Shown: in pieces, positions 27,277 to 36,397 of the stretch
Layout: each line of letters begins with the position of its first letter
How positions within the stretch are numbered: the stretch's first letter is position 1
From: Lachnospiraceae bacterium
Lineage (GTDB): Bacteria > Bacillota > Clostridia > Lachnospirales > Lachnospiraceae
Direction: 5' to 3'
Assembly: GCA_024682555.1 (NCBI GenBank)
Contig: JAIKZD010000146.1
Location: forward strand, 1-42,968
Length of the DNA: 42,968 nt
Translations under genes and position numbers: made by a program
The notes under the pieces: generated by a model
Seen by the model: the letters and a program-made list of their open reading frames with translations, nothing else
Told to the model about the DNA's origin: nothing
The model's database searches: none

Positions 27277-28032
27277 TTGGATAAGGAAAAGGAAACCGTT
27301 ATCACCGTAAGAAATCTAAAGAAGACCTACTACATCGGTGAAAACGGCATACATGCATTAAACGGAGTGGATTTTGAGATATATAAGGGCGAGTTCTGCG
27401 CCATTGTCGGAACCTCCGGCTCGGGGAAATCGACTCTTTTAAATATGATGGCAGGACTGGAGAAGCCCACCAAAGGTGAGATAATCATAGCCGGTGAGCA
27501 TCTTGAGAATATGTCCGAGTCAGGGTTGGTCAATTTCAGGAGAGATCATGTGGGGTTTATATTTCAGTCCTATAATCTCATGCCGTCCCTCAATGCCATA
27601 GAAAATGTGGCTCTTCCCCTGACCTTCAGGGGCATGCAGAAGGATAAGAGAGAGAGGCTTGCCATAAAAGCGCTTAAACAGGTGGGGCTTTCCAAATACT
27701 TAAAGCACAGGCCCACACAGATGTCGGGCGGACAGCAGCAGAGAGTGGGCATAGCAAGGGCTCTGGTCTTAAGGCCCGAGATAATCTTTGCGGATGAGCC
27801 CACGGGAAATCTGGACTCGAATACCTCGGAGGAGGTAATGAGTCTCATGCAGAGGGTTGTGACGGACAATAACCAGACGCTTGTGATGGTCACCCATGAT
27901 GATCATCTTGCGACCTATGCCGACAGGATCTTTAGGATACTCGACGGAAAGATCATAAACATCGAGGAGAACGAAAAAAGCCGGGAAAATCGTGAGGATA
28001 TGGAAGAAAACGGCAGTGATACGGCTGAATGA
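27277..28032 (+). CDS. ABC transporter ATP-binding protein, MacB/LolD type
   Basis: A 251-aa cytoplasmic ATPase with Walker A GTSGSGKST, Q-loop FIFQSYNLMP, signature MSGGQQQRVGIARAL, Walker B IIFADEPTGNLD and the switch histidine in VMVTHDDH. This matches the MacB/LolD/FtsE branch whose partners are FtsX-like permeases. Translation most likely starts at TTG 27277, which lies 7 bases after GGAG; no ATG is well placed. It heads a three-gene unit with an extracellular beta-rich protein and an FtsX-fold permease. Its acidic tail (about residues 230-251) is unlike the core. The substrate is unknown. Confidence 0.92.
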   Translation: MDKEKETVITVRNLKKTYYIGENGIHALNGVDFEIYKGEFCAIVGTSGSGKSTLLNMMAGLEKPTKGEIIIAGEHLENMSESGLVNFRRDHVGFIFQSYNLMPSLNAIENVALPLTFRGMQKDKRERLAIKALKQVGLSKYLKHRPTQMSGGQQQRVGIARALVLRPEIIFADEPTGNLDSNTSEEVMSLMQRVVTDNNQTLVMVTHDDHLATYADRIFRILDGKIINIEENEKSRENREDMEENGSDTAE

Positions 28033-28047
28033 TATCGGAGGCGGGAA

Positions 28048-29592
28048 TTGAGGATTCCGGGGTCAGTATTTAAGAGAATCATATATATAATGACTGTCGT
28101 TATGTGCATGACGGCAGTATATTCTTTTATCATTAATTCGGGTTCGCTTATTGGTGTCAGAACGGTGTATGGCAGTGTGTCCGGTCAGCCGGCTGCGGAA
28201 TCCACCGGCGGCACCAATTATTCCGGCGTCTATTCAACCTCCGAGTACATAAAACCCGGAAACTACTGGCAGACACCGGTGTGCCAGTACGGACAGCCTG
28301 TAATAGTGGCACTTCCCATAGTCAACATGACTCCCTATAATGTGACGAATGTGGTGGTCACACCGAAGCTGAGCAATAAAGCGGATTCCTGGCCCTTTGA
28401 GATCAATGCCTCGAATTATACCGTTTCTTTCCCTGTTCTTCTGGGATCCAATGCCCAGCCTGACATAAAGGAAAGGACCCAGTATATCTACTGGACTTTT
28501 TTTACCAGAGAGGATGTGTTAAACGGCTATTATCCCGTGTCCTTCGAAGTCCTCTATCTTGATGAGGTCTGCAATCAGGGATCGGCGGTCATATCGACTT
28601 ATGTAAACTGTATAGGAAAACCCGATGCCGGAAATATCAATACTGATGAAAAACTGGCCACCTCGACACCCCGTGTCATCGTTACGGGGTTTGAGACCAA
28701 TCCCGCCGATGTATATGCCGGAACGGACTTTGAACTTCTGATACATCTTAAGAATACTTCGGATTCCACGGAGATAAATAACCTTGAAGTGGATCTTACC
28801 GCAACGGTGGAGGGCAAGGACAACGCTTCCTCATATTCCGCATTTTTACCCACTTCGGGTTCGAATACGGCCTATTTTTCAAAGATTCCCATAGGCGGGA
28901 CGGTGGACATAAGGATGCAGTTCAACGCAAAGGCCGATCTTGCCCAGAAGCCCTATGTCATGAAGCTTGTGATGAATTATGAGGACAAGAAAAACAACCC
29001 TTTTACCGGGGAGGCCAGCGTATCCATTCCGGTCAGACAGGATTCGAGGTTTGAGATAAGCTCCATAGAGATAACGCCTGCTTCCGTTAATACGGGTTCA
29101 CAGGCCAATGCCATGTTCTCGGTATACAATACCGGAAAGACCACCCTGTACAATGTGAAGGCCCAGTTTAACGCCCCGAACATCTCGGGTGGCGATGCCT
29201 TTATCGGAAATCTGGAATCCGGGGCCACCGGAAACGTGGATACGATGATAAATGCGGAATCGCAGACTCTTGACGATGGAACAATATATGTGACGGTATC
29301 CTATGAAGATGAGCGGGGGACCGTTACTTCACAGGATTTCCCTGCCACACTGTATGTGACTCCTCCCCTTGAGGAGGACATGGGAGACGGTCTTTTAATG
29401 GATGCGGCCATCCGTCCTCCCGAGGAACAGAAGACGGGCTTATCGGGCTTTTTATCCTCTGTTCCGCTCTGGGCCAAGATAACCGTGCCCATCGCCCTTA
29501 TCATCGTGATACTGGGTATAGTCGGCGGGATACTTGCAGGCAGAAAGAAAAAGAAAAAGACAAGAGAACTGGAAATAGAAGATTTGGATTAA
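28048..29592 (+). CDS. Membrane-anchored extracellular protein with CARDB/COG1361-like repeats
   Basis: The 514-aa product has an N-terminal hydrophobic signal or anchor (about residues 9-32), a long extracellular part made of beta-rich Ig-like repeats with phrases such as SSIEITPASVNTGSQANAMFSVYNTG, typical of CARDB or COG1361 S-layer-like domains, and a C-terminal membrane helix followed by a lysine cluster. The start is TTG 28048 with GGAGG six bases upstream. It sits between the ATPase and permease genes of one ABC module and so is likely an accessory subunit, possibly the Gram-positive counterpart of a periplasmic adaptor. That role is inference from position. The family assignment rests on composition and repeat pattern. 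Confidence 0.75.
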   Translation: MRIPGSVFKRIIYIMTVVMCMTAVYSFIINSGSLIGVRTVYGSVSGQPAAESTGGTNYSGVYSTSEYIKPGNYWQTPVCQYGQPVIVALPIVNMTPYNVTNVVVTPKLSNKADSWPFEINASNYTVSFPVLLGSNAQPDIKERTQYIYWTFFTREDVLNGYYPVSFEVLYLDEVCNQGSAVISTYVNCIGKPDAGNINTDEKLATSTPRVIVTGFETNPADVYAGTDFELLIHLKNTSDSTEINNLEVDLTATVEGKDNASSYSAFLPTSGSNTAYFSKIPIGGTVDIRMQFNAKADLAQKPYVMKLVMNYEDKKNNPFTGEASVSIPVRQDSRFEISSIEITPASVNTGSQANAMFSVYNTGKTTLYNVKAQFNAPNISGGDAFIGNLESGATGNVDTMINAESQTLDDGTIYVTVSYEDERGTVTSQDFPATLYVTPPLEEDMGDGLLMDAAIRPPEEQKTGLSGFLSSVPLWAKITVPIALIIVILGIVGGILAGRKKKKKTRELEIEDLD

Positions 29593-29602
29593 GGACAGGA
29601 TC

Positions 29603-31015
29603 ATGCGTTTTTCTGACATGCTCAGAATGAGTGTTTCGAGCCTTTTCAAGAGAAAGGTCAGGACCATAATGACCATCACCGGCGTCATGATAGGTACTGC
29701 CTCCATAATTGTCATGGTATCGTTAGGGATAGGCCTTCAGCGGCAGACCATTGCAAGCGCCGAACAGTTCGGCTCCCTTACGGCCATAACCGTGAGCCCC
29801 GGCGGAACGGATTCATACGGCGGCAGTCAGGATGTGGAGACGCTGCTGAGTGACAAGACCGTTCAGGCTCTTTCCGGGCTTGAACATGTGGATTCCGTAG
29901 ATCCCGTGATAGAATATCAGGTCATATTAAAGCAGGGCATCTATGAGGGCTATTTCCGCATAAGGGGAATGACGGAGGCTGCTCTTGAAAATATGAATGT
30001 GGAACTGTCAAGCGGCAGGATGCCTAAATCCGGAGGCGATGTGGAGCTTCTTTTCGGCAACGGCGTCATAGCGGATTTCCAGAATCCGAAAGCACCGAAT
30101 TCGGGATACTGGTCAACGGGTATCCTTCCGGAGGTGGACTATTCCCTGCCCATGTTCATCATATACGATACCGATGCATATCAGCAGAGCAGCGCCCAGT
30201 CCCAGGATAAAGGCGTCAATTCGCAGGGATCGGATGGATCGGTTGGCGCCTCCGGCAGCAGCGGAAATACGAGAAAAGCCAAGAAATACATAACCACGGC
30301 TACAGGTGTGATCGCGGGAAATGTCGATGATTATTCCCAGTATTCGTGGTATATATATACAGAGATAGATTCGCTGGTAAACAGGTTAAAGACTGTTTTC
30401 AGGAAGGATCCCATTCCGGGGCAGCCCAAACGCAAGAACGGGAAGGCTTATCCCGACATATATTATTCCGAGATCAATGTGTCCGTTGACAGCATGGAAA
30501 ACGTGAATGCCGTCATGGAGGATATCAAGGCAATGGGATACAGGGCGTATTCCAATTCCGAATGGATACAGTCCGAGCTCGAACAGGCCAACCAGATCCA
30601 GGTGATGCTTGGGGGTATAGGCGGTGTGTCGCTGCTTGTTGCGGCGATAGGTATCGCAAACACCATGATGATGTCAATATATGAGAGGACCAAAGAGATA
30701 GGTGTGTATAAGGTTCTGGGCTGTGCGCTCAAGAATATCAGGTCCCTGTTTCTTCTTGAAGCCGCATTTATAGGCTTCTTCGGAGGGATCGTGGGCATAG
30801 GACTAAGCTATCTGGTGTCATTCCTCGTGAACAGATTTACCGAGGGGATGACCGGAGACTACGCAGGTGTCAGTACAGGGGGCATATCATATATCCCGCC
30901 ATGGCTCACTCTTGTGGGGGTGGCTTTTGCCACCGTTGTAGGCATAGTTTCCGGATTCTTCCCGGCGCTTCGTGCCATGAGACTCAGTCCCCTTGCCGCC
31001 ATAAGAAACGAATAG
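29603..31015 (+). CDS. ABC transporter permease, MacB/FtsX type
   Basis: The 470-aa protein has the MacB architecture: one N-terminal membrane helix (about residues 20-45, starting RKVRTIMTITGVMIGTASIIVMV), a large extracellular domain, and three C-terminal helices with the FtsX-domain phrase ANTMMMSIYERTKEIGVYKVLGC. The extracellular domain contains a Ser/Gly/Gln-rich insertion (about residues 195-225) that is unlikely to be folded. The start follows an AGGA-containing sequence 11 bases after the preceding stop. It is the permease partner of the ATPase at 27277. Such systems expel peptides or lipids or transmit force across the membrane; the substrate is not evident. Confidence 0.92.
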   Translation: MRFSDMLRMSVSSLFKRKVRTIMTITGVMIGTASIIVMVSLGIGLQRQTIASAEQFGSLTAITVSPGGTDSYGGSQDVETLLSDKTVQALSGLEHVDSVDPVIEYQVILKQGIYEGYFRIRGMTEAALENMNVELSSGRMPKSGGDVELLFGNGVIADFQNPKAPNSGYWSTGILPEVDYSLPMFIIYDTDAYQQSSAQSQDKGVNSQGSDGSVGASGSSGNTRKAKKYITTATGVIAGNVDDYSQYSWYIYTEIDSLVNRLKTVFRKDPIPGQPKRKNGKAYPDIYYSEINVSVDSMENVNAVMEDIKAMGYRAYSNSEWIQSELEQANQIQVMLGGIGGVSLLVAAIGIANTMMMSIYERTKEIGVYKVLGCALKNIRSLFLLEAAFIGFFGGIVGIGLSYLVSFLVNRFTEGMTGDYAGVSTGGISYIPPWLTLVGVAFATVVGIVSGFFPALRAMRLSPLAAIRNE

Positions 31016-31028
31016 ATGTTATTGTGAA

Positions 31029-32396
31029 ATGATTTTTTCAAGTCTGCTTTTTTTATTCTGGTTCATACCGGTATTTTTCATAATCTACTATGCCGTTCCT
31101 TCGGGGTACAGAAATCTTGTGCTCTTCATCGGGAGCATAGTCTTTTACGGCTGGGGTGAGCCGAAGTATCTGCTGCTCATCTTTGTTTCCATACTTGTAA
31201 ACTATTTCTGCGGCATCTTCATCGAAAAAACGGCGGGCAGGGCAAAGACCGCCGTGCTTCTGTGCGGTATCGTCTTTGATGTTTCAATGCTGCTTTTCTT
31301 TAAATACATCAATTTCTTCATAGAAAACATAAACGCCGTTACTGGGGCATCTCTTTCATCCGTCGGCGTAACCCTTCCCCTGGGCATCAGTTTTTACACC
31401 TTTCAGATAATGTCCTATATAATAGACACTTATAAGGGGACGGTCAAAGCCCAGCATTCGGTGCTTAAGCTTTCTACCTATCTGATCATGTTCCCCCAGC
31501 TCATAGCGGGTCCCATTGTTGTCTATTCAAAAGTTTCCGAGGCCCTTGATAACAGAAGGATCACTCCGGACAAGCTTGAGGAGGGCATTTCGACCTTTCT
31601 TATAGGGCTTTCCTCAAAGGTCATTATGGCAAACGGAGTCGGAAGGCTCTGGGATGAGCTCCCGGGAATTGGATATGACAGGATATCGATGCCTCTTGCC
31701 TGGCTCGGGGCCCTTGCCTTTACCCTGCAGATATATTTTGATTTTAACGGCTATTCGCTGATGGCCATAGGACTGGGAAAGCTTCTGGGATTTGAATTCC
31801 CGCGGAATTTCGATCTGCCCTATATCTCACGGTCCGTAACCGAATTCTACAGAAGATGGCATATGACCTTAAGCAGCTGGTTTAAGGATTATGTATATAT
31901 TCCGCTTGGGGGCAGCAGGAGAGGTAAAATCAGGAGTTATGCAAACCTGTTTATCGTCTGGTTCCTTACAGGATTCTGGCATGGGGCAAGCTGGAATTTC
32001 GTGCTGTGGGGGATGTTCCTTTTTGCGCTTGTGAGCATTGAAAGACTGTTCCTTAAGGGATTCCTTGAGAGACATGCTGTTTTCTCCCATTTGTATACCA
32101 TGATCTGCATCATGTTCAGCTGGGTTATTTTTGCCATAACGGACTTTTCATCCTTAGGGCTTTATATCAGGCGGATGTTTTCCTTTGATGCGGGTACGGA
32201 TATCATTTACTATGCCGCAAATTACGGATTTGTCCTGCTGCTCGGAGCGGTGATCTCCACGGGACTTTTGAGATCCCTATATGAGAAGATAACACATAAA
32301 TGGGTGCGTTTTGTGATAAATGTGTTTCTGCTTGTGATCTGCACGGCCTATCTTGCCGATGCCGGTTATAATCCGTTTTTATACTTCCGATTCTGA
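31029..32396 (+). CDS. MBOAT-family membrane O-acyltransferase (AlgI/DltB-like)
   Basis: A 455-aa polytopic membrane protein of the MBOAT family that moves acyl groups, usually acetyl, across the membrane onto surface polymers. Conserved features are the N-terminal FWFIPVFFIIYYAVP, the LPLGISFYTFQIMSYIIDTYKG block, RRWHMTLSSWFKDYVYIPLGGSR, and FLTGFWHGASWNF with the predicted catalytic His318. The ribosome binding site is weak. It begins 13 bases after the permease stop and is followed at once by a DHHW/AlgJ-like gene, the usual pairing for polysaccharide O-acetylation. The polymer being modified is unknown. Confidence 0.92.
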   Translation: MIFSSLLFLFWFIPVFFIIYYAVPSGYRNLVLFIGSIVFYGWGEPKYLLLIFVSILVNYFCGIFIEKTAGRAKTAVLLCGIVFDVSMLLFFKYINFFIENINAVTGASLSSVGVTLPLGISFYTFQIMSYIIDTYKGTVKAQHSVLKLSTYLIMFPQLIAGPIVVYSKVSEALDNRRITPDKLEEGISTFLIGLSSKVIMANGVGRLWDELPGIGYDRISMPLAWLGALAFTLQIYFDFNGYSLMAIGLGKLLGFEFPRNFDLPYISRSVTEFYRRWHMTLSSWFKDYVYIPLGGSRRGKIRSYANLFIVWFLTGFWHGASWNFVLWGMFLFALVSIERLFLKGFLERHAVFSHLYTMICIMFSWVIFAITDFSSLGLYIRRMFSFDAGTDIIYYAANYGFVLLLGAVISTGLLRSLYEKITHKWVRFVINVFLLVICTAYLADAGYNPFLYFRF

Positions 32397-32410
32397 AAGA
32401 GGTCCGGGTT

Positions 32411-33628
32411 ATGGATGAAAAAAGATCTTTAAAAAAGTTCATATCGGAATGTCCGTCGTTTGTATGCTTTTTCCTTGCCTGCATACTGATGTTTTTTCTG
32501 TATCTGATCCTTCCCCAGAAGGAGTTTTCGGATATGGAAAACAGATACCTGGAGTTAAGACCGAAGCTAAGCCTTGCAGGACTTAAGGACGGCTCCTTCA
32601 TGAAAAGCTTTGATACCTATACGGATGAGCAGCTTCCCTTCAGGGATCCCCTTATCGGGGTCAAATCCGGCATGGAGACCCTGATGCTTAAAAAGGAGAA
32701 TAACGGGATCGTAAAAGGGAAGGACGGATACCTGTTTGAGAAGATCCTTAAGCCGGATCAGAGACTGTCAAGAAACGAGGCAGCAATAAAGAAATTTGTT
32801 TCCGAAAACGAAAGAGACTTTTATATCGGGATAATACCCAATTCCTTTGAGATATTAAATGACAGGGTTCCGAAGGGACTTCCGGAGATATCGGAAAAAG
32901 AGTATACGGATAAGTTTTACGGCGAACTTTCAGTGCTTGAAAACGTTCATACCATAGACATGTACGGCGCTCTTGAGAAGGCTGCGGCCGGGGCTTTCGA
33001 AGGTGATGATGAGCAGCTCTATTACAGAACGGATCATCACTGGACTACGGAGGGTGCTTACAGAGGGTATCTTGAGATCTGTAAGGAGATGGGGCTTGAG
33101 CCCGTAAACAGGGAGGTTCTTTCAGACGGAAGGATCGAAGGATTTTTCGGTACTTATTATGCAAAATATAAGGGACATGGTATAGAAAGTGATGAGATTA
33201 TATATTACAATATACCTGTCAAAAGTTATACCGTTAATGACGGTGAGAAAAAGGACGGGCTTTATGATTTCGGAAGGACCGGGACCTATGACAAATATGC
33301 CTTTTTCCTGCATGGCAATTACGGTTTTTCGGAGATCATTTCGGATCCTTCCATGTCAGTACGGAAGATCAATGAAGATGCGGAACCCGAAAGTTCATAT
33401 GATAAGCGGGATACCCTTATCATTTTCAAGGATTCCTACGCAAACTGCCTGATACCTTTCCTGACTTTTGACTACGACAGGATCATTGTGATGGATATGA
33501 GATATTACGGCGGATCCGTAAAGGAGCTTCTGTCGGAGGAAAAGGACGCGGATATCCTTCTTTTATATAATTTCTCACATCTGAATGAAGATAATAATTT
33601 CTACAAGCTTGTAAACAGGGGTCAGTAA
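32411..33628 (+). CDS. DHHW-family AlgJ/AlgX-like acetylation protein
   Basis: A 405-aa protein with one N-terminal membrane anchor (about residues 18-36) and an extracellular SGNH-like domain. The family-naming DHHW motif is present at residues 208-211 in YRTDHHWTTEGAY, and the late FKDSYANCLIPFL block supplies the serine, as in AlgJ/AlgX. It would accept acyl groups from the adjacent MBOAT protein and place them on a surface polysaccharide. It starts 14 bases after the MBOAT stop, and its own stop is only one base away from the next ATG. Confidence 0.88.
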   Translation: MDEKRSLKKFISECPSFVCFFLACILMFFLYLILPQKEFSDMENRYLELRPKLSLAGLKDGSFMKSFDTYTDEQLPFRDPLIGVKSGMETLMLKKENNGIVKGKDGYLFEKILKPDQRLSRNEAAIKKFVSENERDFYIGIIPNSFEILNDRVPKGLPEISEKEYTDKFYGELSVLENVHTIDMYGALEKAAAGAFEGDDEQLYYRTDHHWTTEGAYRGYLEICKEMGLEPVNREVLSDGRIEGFFGTYYAKYKGHGIESDEIIYYNIPVKSYTVNDGEKKDGLYDFGRTGTYDKYAFFLHGNYGFSEIISDPSMSVRKINEDAEPESSYDKRDTLIIFKDSYANCLIPFLTFDYDRIIVMDMRYYGGSVKELLSEEKDADILLLYNFSHLNEDNNFYKLVNRGQ

Positions 33629-33629
33629 C

Positions 33630-35675
33630 ATGGGGAAAAAGACCAGAAGAAAATACAGGAAAAAATATGCCGTTGAGCCTCAGGGGCTGTCCGGCACTCA
33701 GTATATTCAGGGCTTAGGAGCTCTTCCCGAAGGAGATCGGAAGGAAGCTTCAAAAGGACCTTCCGCAGAGGATGAGAGCAATGTCATAAGAGTGAACGTG
33801 CCCAAAACCGGGGAAGTTATCAGGGTCAGAAAAATAAGCCGCGATGAGGCCGGAAATATCATACCCGATGATGAGGAACTCAGTGAGAGGATCATAAACG
33901 CTGCCTCGGCAGGGGACCGGTTCAGACAGGATCAGAACGACGGGACGGAGTTTTTGAAAAAGGAGGTTGGATCTGCTTTTTCAAAGGAACAGGATCTTAC
34001 AAAAAAGGATGATCCGGCGGAACGGATCGCTGAGGATCCCGTAAGAAAGAGGCTGGAAGAAAAGCTTGACAAGAATCTTGCCGATGAGATCAAAGAGCTT
34101 GAGAATGAGATAAAGGACGAAAAAGAAAAGATCGAAAAAGAGAAAATTGAAAAAGAAGAAGACTTTTTCGATGAAGAGGATCCGGAGTTTTATGAAATGC
34201 CGGATGTTCAGGCTGAGTCCGGGGAGACAGAAGAAGCCGGTGTGCAGAGATCTACGGATGAAGCGGGGGATCGGGAAGCCCCGGATATACAGGATACCAT
34301 CGGGGAACGGGAAGCCCGTGAAATACGGGATGAAATAAAGAAGCCCGAAGTTTCGGAAACACAGGATGAAACAAGGATGCCCGAAGCCCCGGAAACACAG
34401 AATGAAACAAAGATGCCCGAAGCTCCGGAGATCCGGGATGAAATGAAGGGGCCGGAAGAACCTTCGGATATACGGGAGTTTAACGCATCGGAAAACAGAA
34501 ATGATACTAAGGAGCATGCACAGGTAAGGCCTCAGGAAAGGCATCCGGCATCAACGGGCGAAGAGCCGGAAAGGAAGCGTTCGTCGGCCGCTCTTGTTGC
34601 CTGCGTGTTTATCGTTACCGCTCTCATGGCCCTGAGTGCGGGTGTGGCCATGGCCCTTTGGGACGTGGGCAGGACGGTGGGAGATCTTATAAAGCTGGCA
34701 AAGGGATCCTATGAAGCGGAATACACGCAGCTTGCCTTAAAGAAACTGAAGGCCGGAGATTACAACGATGTTATAAAGATAACCGGACTGATGGATCAGG
34801 CAGAGGATGAAGCTACCGAAGCGGATGAAGCAGCCAAAGAAGAGGAAGGGGCAAAGCCGGAAAGCAGCGAAACGGAGGCTGAGACAGATGCTTCCGGAAG
34901 CGCCGAGTTTGTGGGTACGGAACTTTCCGGTGTCAATACCATAGTCGGTGCCCTGGATGATGACGAGACTGTTTTCATAAAGTACACCGAGAGCGTCAGC
35001 GGCAATGGGATAGAGGCTCCGGGAGAGGAGCCCATCGGAACTCTTCCTTCGGATTATGTGGATCCCTCCGAGTATTATCCGCTTCCCTTTACAACGGTTG
35101 ATGAAAGCTACTTTGCCGATGCGCTTTTCATAGGAGACTCAAGGCTTCAGGGCTTCGGAATGTATTCGGGTCTGGAAGCCACCTATTACTGCGTGACCTC
35201 TTTCCAGCTGTATAATTACAAGACCATGAAGGTCGTTCAGACCCCCTCCGGGAAGGTACCGATCTTTGATGCCCTTGAGTATGACAAATACACCAAGATA
35301 TACATAAAGGTCGGGCTCAACGAAATGGGCGGCGGTACCGAGACCTTCCTAAACACTTATTCCGAGCTGATAGACAGATTAAGGGAATACGAGCCTCGGG
35401 CCGTGATCTATGTGCACGCGGTGCTTCCGGTGACGGCGGCCAAATCCTCATCGGACAAGACACATAACAATCCGAACATCTATGCTTTAAACGAAAGGCT
35501 TAAGAGCTTTGCCATCGAAAAAAAAGCCTATTACATAGACATAAGCCCGGCGGTGTCCCTTGGGGACGGGTCTTTAATGCCGGAAATGACATCCGACGGG
35601 ATACATTTAAAAGCCGGATATATGGACACCTGGAAGGAATATCTTAAGAACCATGCCGTTGTGGTCCCGAAATGA
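33630..35675 (+). CDS. Membrane-anchored SGNH hydrolase with long disordered cytoplasmic domain
   Basis: A 681-aa protein in three parts. Residues 1-315 are highly charged, rich in Lys/Arg at the start and Glu/Asp later, with coiled-coil segments and four 12-residue repeats, and are probably disordered in the cytoplasm. One membrane helix follows (about 316-338), then an acidic linker, then an extracellular SGNH/GDSL esterase domain (about 490-681). The catalytic set is Ser504 in GDSRL, the Asn in GLNEMG, and Asp656/His659 in SDGIHL. It would add or remove O-acyl groups on a surface polymer together with the two preceding proteins. A cytoplasmic tail this long is unusual for such an esterase. 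Confidence 0.85.
   Translation: MGKKTRRKYRKKYAVEPQGLSGTQYIQGLGALPEGDRKEASKGPSAEDESNVIRVNVPKTGEVIRVRKISRDEAGNIIPDDEELSERIINAASAGDRFRQDQNDGTEFLKKEVGSAFSKEQDLTKKDDPAERIAEDPVRKRLEEKLDKNLADEIKELENEIKDEKEKIEKEKIEKEEDFFDEEDPEFYEMPDVQAESGETEEAGVQRSTDEAGDREAPDIQDTIGEREAREIRDEIKKPEVSETQDETRMPEAPETQNETKMPEAPEIRDEMKGPEEPSDIREFNASENRNDTKEHAQVRPQERHPASTGEEPERKRSSAALVACVFIVTALMALSAGVAMALWDVGRTVGDLIKLAKGSYEAEYTQLALKKLKAGDYNDVIKITGLMDQAEDEATEADEAAKEEEGAKPESSETEAETDASGSAEFVGTELSGVNTIVGALDDDETVFIKYTESVSGNGIEAPGEEPIGTLPSDYVDPSEYYPLPFTTVDESYFADALFIGDSRLQGFGMYSGLEATYYCVTSFQLYNYKTMKVVQTPSGKVPIFDALEYDKYTKIYIKVGLNEMGGGTETFLNTYSELIDRLREYEPRAVIYVHAVLPVTAAKSSSDKTHNNPNIYALNERLKSFAIEKKAYYIDISPAVSLGDGSLMPEMTSDGIHLKAGYMDTWKEYLKNHAVVVPK
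34341..34484 (+). repeat. Four 36-bp in-frame repeats in the SGNH hydrolase gene
   Basis: Four units of 12 codons (34341-34376, 34377-34412, 34413-34448, 34449-34484) encode KPEVSETQDETR, MPEAPETQNETK, MPEAPEIRDEMK and GPEEPSDIREFN. The middle two are nearly identical at DNA level and the outer ones are more diverged, as expected for repeats arising by slippage or unequal exchange. They fall in the disordered cytoplasmic part. Confidence 0.85.
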
Positions 35676-35728
35676 GAGAAGGGATCTGCCCGGCTGATCG
35701 ATAAACGAACAGAAGGAGAGAAAGCATT

Positions 35729-36298
35729 ATGAAAAAAAGAATCATCATGACCATCACACTGACTGCCCTGGTGCTTGCGATTACAGGCTGCGGCGGAAAG
35801 AAAGAGAAGGGTTCTGACAATGCAGGGACCGCAGTCAGCGAAACGACGCAGGAAACCGATACCGCGGATGACGCTCAGGCTGCCGGGGTTTCGGCAGATG
35901 CTCAGACTGCCGGGGTTTCGGCAGATGCCATAGGGACGGAATTGAGAGAAAAGATCGCTTACAAGGATGAATTGTCAGAAATCGATACCGAGACACTTAA
36001 GATGTACATTTATCTGGATGATATCAGTATAGACGAGGCTAAGATCTACGAGAGTACCGGTGCAACAGCCGAAGAAATCGTTGTTTTAAAGTGCGGATCT
36101 CCGGATGATGCAAAAAAAGCGGAGGCTGCATTTGAGCAGAGGATCGAGGAGCAGAAGGAAGCCTATGAAAACTACGTGCCCGAAGAAATGGTGAAGCTGG
36201 GAAAGCCCGTTATCATCACGAAAAATGAATATGCGATCCTTTCCGTGAGCGATGAACCGGACAAGGCAAAGGATATAATAGGCGCGTATATCAAATAA
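35729..36298 (+). CDS. DUF4358-type lipoprotein
   Basis: A 189-aa secreted lipoprotein. The signal peptide ends in a lipobox (LAITGC), so the cysteine at about residue 21 would be lipidated and the protein held on the outer face of the membrane. A Thr/Ala/Asp-rich linker follows, then a folded domain (about residues 70-189) resembling DUF4358, which is common in Lachnospiraceae and often lies near MBOAT/SGNH acylation genes. AAGGAG precedes the ATG. It lies 53 bases behind the SGNH gene with no terminator, and probably belongs to that operon. No biochemical role is known for the family. Confidence 0.82.
   Translation: MKKRIIMTITLTALVLAITGCGGKKEKGSDNAGTAVSETTQETDTADDAQAAGVSADAQTAGVSADAIGTELREKIAYKDELSEIDTETLKMYIYLDDISIDEAKIYESTGATAEEIVVLKCGSPDDAKKAEAAFEQRIEEQKEAYENYVPEEMVKLGKPVIITKNEYAILSVSDEPDKAKDIIGAYIK
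35873..35926 (+). repeat. 27-bp tandem duplication in the lipoprotein linker
   Basis: Two adjacent 27-base units (35873-35899 and 35900-35926) encode AQAAGVSAD and AQTAGVSAD and differ at very few bases. This looks like a recent duplication that lengthens the spacer between lipid anchor and folded domain. Confidence 0.9.
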
Positions 36299-36341
36299 AT
36301 ACACAAAAGAAACATGTCAGTTTAAATAGTTCCAAAATTTA

Positions 36342-36391
36342 TACTTTTTTTAGAAAAAAGTATTGACAATTCCAAAGCCGGAATATATAAT
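36342..36391 (+). promoter_or_regulatory. Perfect consensus promoter with upstream A/T palindrome and spacer inverted repeat
   Basis: TTGACA (36363-36368), a 17-bp spacer and TATAAT (36386-36391) match the SigA consensus fully. Directly upstream, TACTTTTTT (36342-36350) and AAAAAAGTA (36354-36362) form 9-bp inverted arms of A/T tract, resembling an UP element. Inside the spacer ATTCC (36369-36373) and GGAAT (36380-36384) form an inverted repeat, a plausible operator position. No protein-coding start follows. Confidence 0.85.
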
Positions 36392-36397
36392 ACAGAC

